From positions 124,001 through 188,000 of the forward strand of contig JAIXOL010000028.1 in the NCBI GenBank assembly GCA_027486845.1: a stretch of DNA of 64,000 bases, read 5' to 3'. This DNA is from Cytophagaceae bacterium. GTDB taxonomy: Bacteria; Bacteroidota; Bacteroidia; Cytophagales; Spirosomataceae. The first letter of the stretch is position 1; each line of letters starts with the position of its first letter. A program made the translations under genes and the position numbers. The notes beneath the pieces are model-generated. The model searched no databases, was not told where the DNA came from, and saw only the letters and a list, made by a program, of their open reading frames with translations. This document shows, in pieces, positions 60,901-64,000 of the stretch.

Positions 60901-61962
60901 ATGAATCCAGTCAAGAGTTTAAAGGCTCAGAAAAGCCAATTAGGAGAATCTGCTTTCCAGCTAAAAGTACTTAATGATAAAGAACTTTTAGGTAATGACT
61001 TGCCTTTATTTCAAGATAAATTAAAGGAAATAAACCTGTATCCGCTGAAACCTACCAAACTCGAAATTTTTCAGATAAACGTAGGTAAAATGTGTAATCA
61101 GGTGTGTAAGCATTGCCATGTTGACGCAGGCCCTGACCGCAAGGAAATCATGACCCGTGAAACCATGCAACAGTGCGTTGATATCATTGCAAAATATAAG
61201 TTCAAAACCCTTGATTTGACGGGTGGAGCTCCCGAAATGAACAATAATTTCAGGTGGTTTATTGAAGAAATTCGTAAAGTTGATGCCGATATCAATATAA
61301 TTGTGCGTTGTAATCTGACTATTATTTTGGCAAATCCGAAATATCATGATTTGCCTGATTTCTTCAAAAAACACAAAATCGAAGTTATATCCTCACTTCC
61401 TGCAACGAGTGCTTCTCGCACCGATTCTCAGCGTGGAGATGGTGTTTTTGAAGATTCAATTAAAGCACTTCAAATGCTCAATGACGTTGGCTACGGAATG
61501 GAAGGGTCCGGTTTCACGCTCAACTTGGTCTATAATCCTGCTGGTGCATTTTTGCCCGCTGGTCAAGTTGGTTTAGAAAAAGAATTTAAACGAGTTTTGA
61601 AAACCAAATTCAATATTGAATTTAACTCACTTTTCGCCATTACCAATGTTCCAATTAGCCGTTATCTTGATTATTTGCTCGTAAGTGGCAATTACGCTGC
61701 CTATATGGAAAAACTCGTGGCAGCTTATAATCCGGTGGCAACTGTAAATGTTATGTGCCGAAATACGCTCTCAATCGGCTGGGATGGCTATTTATATGAT
61801 TGCGATTTTAATCAAATGCTCGAACTAAAAGTAGCGGCAAAATCAAAGCACATCAGCGAATTTGATTATGAAGAATTGAGCAATCGCTCAATAATTGTCA
61901 ATCAACATTGTTATGGCTGTACGGCGGGATTGGGTAGTTCTTGCGGAGGCGAAGTTGCCTAA
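60901..61962 (+). CDS. arsS: arsenosugar biosynthesis radical SAM protein ArsS
   Basis: This 353-residue radical SAM enzyme has the cluster motif CNQVCKHC (CxxxCxxC) followed by HVDAGPDRKEIM, the LTGGAPEMN segment that binds SAM, and a C-terminal cysteine region NQHCYGCTAGLGSSCGG for a further cluster. ArsS makes the dimethylarsinoyl-deoxyadenosine precursor of arsenosugars from methylated arsenic and SAM. ArsM, which supplies the methylated arsenic, is not in the window. The preceding DUF2064 and peroxidase-like genes complete the usual neighbourhood. Confidence 0.93.
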   Translation: MNPVKSLKAQKSQLGESAFQLKVLNDKELLGNDLPLFQDKLKEINLYPLKPTKLEIFQINVGKMCNQVCKHCHVDAGPDRKEIMTRETMQQCVDIIAKYKFKTLDLTGGAPEMNNNFRWFIEEIRKVDADINIIVRCNLTIILANPKYHDLPDFFKKHKIEVISSLPATSASRTDSQRGDGVFEDSIKALQMLNDVGYGMEGSGFTLNLVYNPAGAFLPAGQVGLEKEFKRVLKTKFNIEFNSLFAITNVPISRYLDYLLVSGNYAAYMEKLVAAYNPVATVNVMCRNTLSIGWDGYLYDCDFNQMLELKVAAKSKHISEFDYEELSNRSIIVNQHCYGCTAGLGSSCGGEVA

Positions 61963-61997
61963 AGCATCATCTAAAATCACAATAATTCTTGACTAAA

Positions 61998-62054
61998 ACC
62001 TTTATAAAATGGTATTCATTTATGAAGGTTGAGAATTGTTTTGCTCAACTTTTA
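61998..62054 (+). terminator. double hairpin after arsS
   Basis: ACCTTTATAAA (61998-62008) pairs with TTTATGAAGGT (62019-62029), with one G:T pair. GTTGAG (62028-62033) pairs with CTCAAC (62044-62049) and is followed by TTTTAT. Confidence 0.6.
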
Positions 62055-62076
62055 TCATTCTATTTTTAGGAGTTTT

Positions 62077-64000
62077 ATGAAAAAAATATTTACGAAAATT
62101 AATAGCTTTCTATGGATAATCGGACTAATGTTTTATGTCTCGACGTTCGCACAGCAAACCAAAAAAATCACTGGGAAAATCCTCGATGCCGAAACAAATC
62201 AAGGTATTATAGGTGCTAGTATAAGTACCAACGATGGTAAAAAAACTATTGGAACTATTTCTGACGAAAAAGGTAATTTCTCATTAACATTTTTTGAAAA
62301 AACTCAGCAAATCAATGTTTCATCTGTAGGTTATAAAAGCCAAATTGTTTCGCTAAATAGTCAAACTCAACTTACGATATTATTACAAAGTGGTGAAGTT
62401 TTAAATGAAGTAGTCGTTACAGCCTTAGGTTTGGAGCGTCAGTCGAAAAACTTAGGGTATGCTGTTCAGCAGATTGATAATAAGGAAGTTAGCCGAGTAA
62501 AATCGACTAATTTCTTAGATAATTTGGCTGGTCGAGTAGCGGGCGTTACCATCACTGGCGGCTCTACAGGCGTAGGTTCAACTACACGTATAAGCATAAG
62601 AGGAGAATCGTCTTTTACAAACGCCAATCCACTTTTTGTGGTTGATGGCCTTCCGATTAATAATAATACGGTGGTAAATAACGTAAACGATGATGCCAAT
62701 GGTTTCATGGAAGTTGATTTTGGAAATGGAGGAATGGAAGTAAATCCTGATGATATTGAATCGCTTACGGTATTGAAAGGCCCATCGGCGGCAGCACTTT
62801 ATGGTACTCGTGCTTCTAATGGCGTTTTGATTATCAAGACAAAATCGGGGGTAAAATCGAAAAGTTTAGGAATATCATTCAATTCTTCAAATTATCTTGA
62901 AACATCTTTTCAATTGCCTGTTTTTCAGAATTCTTATGGCTTAGGAAATAGTGGGCAGTACTCGTATAAAGACGGCCTAGGTGGAGGTATCAACGATAAC
63001 ATTACTTATAGTTTTGGGCCAAAATTAAATGCTGGGCTTTCGATTCCGCAGTATGATAGCCCTGTAACTTTGGCAAATGGACAAACAGTAAGAGCAGCCG
63101 ACGTAGCCATTCACGGAGGCTTGCCTATGACGCCAACGCTTTTTGTTGCGTACCCCAATAATCTCAAAGATTTCTACGGGACTGGCACAACTTCAATCAA
63201 TAATCTGGCCATTTCGGCAGGTAACGAAAAAGGCAATTTCCGCCTTTCAATGACTGATTTGAATAGCCAATCTTATATTCCGGGAGTAGATTTGAAGCGT
63301 CGTACAGTTTCTACGGCTCTAAATTTTATGCCAATTTCGAAGCTAAAAATTACCTCAAATATTAGTTATATTAACTCGGGTAGTAATAATCGTCCTGCAA
63401 CAAAATATGGCTCTGAAAATATCAACTATGCTTTAGTAGGTTGGTTTGGTCGCTCAAATAATATCGAACCACTGAAAGATTACTGGCAGCCAAGTTTAGA
63501 GAATGTGCAACAGTTTTCATATAACTACACATTTTTTGATAATCCTTATTTTACGCTTTACGAAAACCGCAACGCCTTCAATCGTGACCGAGTTTTTGGT
63601 AATATTTCGGCTCGTTATGAATTTACGCCTGAAATATCGCTTTCTGTTCGTACGGGTATGGACTACCAAAATGAAGACCGTAATTTTCGCCGTGCTTACA
63701 GTTCAAACCGCTTCAAAACGGGTGCTTATGCCGAGCAAAATGTATTTTATCGTGAAATCAACTCCGATTTTTTGCTGAATTATACCAAAAACTTGGGTAA
63801 TTTAAGTGTTGATGTATCGGCTGGTGGTAATAGAATGGACCAAAGAGTGGCTAACGAACAAGTTCAAACGTTGTCGCTGGCACAACCTGGGGTTTATTCT
63901 TTATCAAATGCTGCTTCACCTTTGGAGTATTTTCAAGCGACTGGTACTAAACGTATCAATAGCTTTTATGGTATCGCTAAATTCGGTTTTAAAGATTTCT
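62077..64000 (+). CDS. SusC/RagA-type TonB-linked outer membrane protein, 5' part
   Basis: The frame is open from ATG 62077 to the window end (641 codons). A signal peptide (MKKIFTKINSFLWIIGLMFY, cleaved after FAQ) is followed by a carboxypeptidase-regulatory-like domain (about 28-108; ITGKILDAETNQGIIGASI, VSSVGYK). A SusC-type plug comes next (about 115-235; VVVTALGLERQSKNLGYAV, RISIRGESSF, LFVVDGLPI, GPSAAALYGTRASNGVLIIK), then the start of the barrel. A good AGGAG ribosome-binding site lies five bases before the ATG, unusual for this phylum. A susD-like partner is expected beyond the window. Confidence 0.95.
   Translation, partial: MKKIFTKINSFLWIIGLMFYVSTFAQQTKKITGKILDAETNQGIIGASISTNDGKKTIGTISDEKGNFSLTFFEKTQQINVSSVGYKSQIVSLNSQTQLTILLQSGEVLNEVVVTALGLERQSKNLGYAVQQIDNKEVSRVKSTNFLDNLAGRVAGVTITGGSTGVGSTTRISIRGESSFTNANPLFVVDGLPINNNTVVNNVNDDANGFMEVDFGNGGMEVNPDDIESLTVLKGPSAAALYGTRASNGVLIIKTKSGVKSKSLGISFNSSNYLETSFQLPVFQNSYGLGNSGQYSYKDGLGGGINDNITYSFGPKLNAGLSIPQYDSPVTLANGQTVRAADVAIHGGLPMTPTLFVAYPNNLKDFYGTGTTSINNLAISAGNEKGNFRLSMTDLNSQSYIPGVDLKRRTVSTALNFMPISKLKITSNISYINSGSNNRPATKYGSENINYALVGWFGRSNNIEPLKDYWQPSLENVQQFSYNYTFFDNPYFTLYENRNAFNRDRVFGNISARYEFTPEISLSVRTGMDYQNEDRNFRRAYSSNRFKTGAYAEQNVFYREINSDFLLNYTKNLGNLSVDVSAGGNRMDQRVANEQVQTLSLAQPGVYSLSNAASPLEYFQATGTKRINSFYGIAKFGFKDF

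Overview
The window is about 64 kb of an AT-rich (roughly 37 % GC by eye) chromosome from the phylum Bacteroidota, most likely order Cytophagales (the Spirosomataceae/Cytophagaceae neighbourhood that includes Emticicia, Arcicella, Flectobacillus and Runella). The evidence is a set of lineage markers: gldH beside a RicT-like PSP1 gene, a porT-like gene beside ubiE, a SusC/RagA TonB-dependent receptor, LytS/LytTR regulators, a fused rhamnulose-phosphate aldolase/lactaldehyde dehydrogenase, and promoters of the Bacteroidota type (TTG, about 20 bp, TAnnTTTG). The genus is an inference. No tRNA, rRNA, insertion sequence, prophage or CRISPR array was seen.

Layout. 1-8.3 kb: 3' end of gpsA, then a minus-strand block (hflX-rnr; epimerase-HIT-small membrane protein), a candidate structured RNA with its own terminator, smpB, and an OmpA lipoprotein. 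8.6-13.9 kb: phosphohexomutase, a decayed DUF3291 gene, then a LytS-type kinase, a LytTR response regulator and a stand-alone LytTR protein with tandem direct repeats upstream. 14-17.5 kb: rhamnose catabolism (aldolase/dehydrogenase fusion plus a GntR-type regulator). 17.6-24.3 kb: two paralogous alpha/beta hydrolases, then a marR / emrA-emrB-tolC tripartite efflux locus with a palindromic operator. 24.3-28.8 kb: a serB-serA fusion, yidD, porT, ubiE/menG, ogt. 28.8-35.1 kb: an uncharacterised two-gene membrane module with His-containing motifs, a CcmF/CcsA-type heme lyase and a small membrane protein. 35.3-41 kb: a putative zincin, purD, an intergenic hairpin cluster with a relic antitoxin, ricT-like, gldH, Lon-N protein. 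41-51 kb: S9 peptidase, nucleotide-sugar epimerase, kup, enoyl-CoA hydratase, and a large multidomain sugar dehydrogenase-like secreted protein. 51-58.7 kb: flavin reductase, oxyR, an ECF sigma/anti-sigma/outer-membrane gene unit, a Uma2 nuclease, nrdB, and a serine hydrolase. 58.8-64 kb: M48 protease, a three-gene arsenosugar-type cluster (DUF2064 glycosyltransferase, peroxidase-like protein, radical SAM ArsS), and the 5' part of a SusC-like receptor that runs off the end.

Most genes are housekeeping. The points most worth following are the arsenosugar cluster without a visible arsM, the His-motif membrane pair, the candidate RNA upstream of smpB, the direct repeats in front of the stand-alone LytTR gene, the serB-serA fusion, and several families of dispersed intergenic repeats and hairpins, one of which has invaded a signal-peptide coding sequence.
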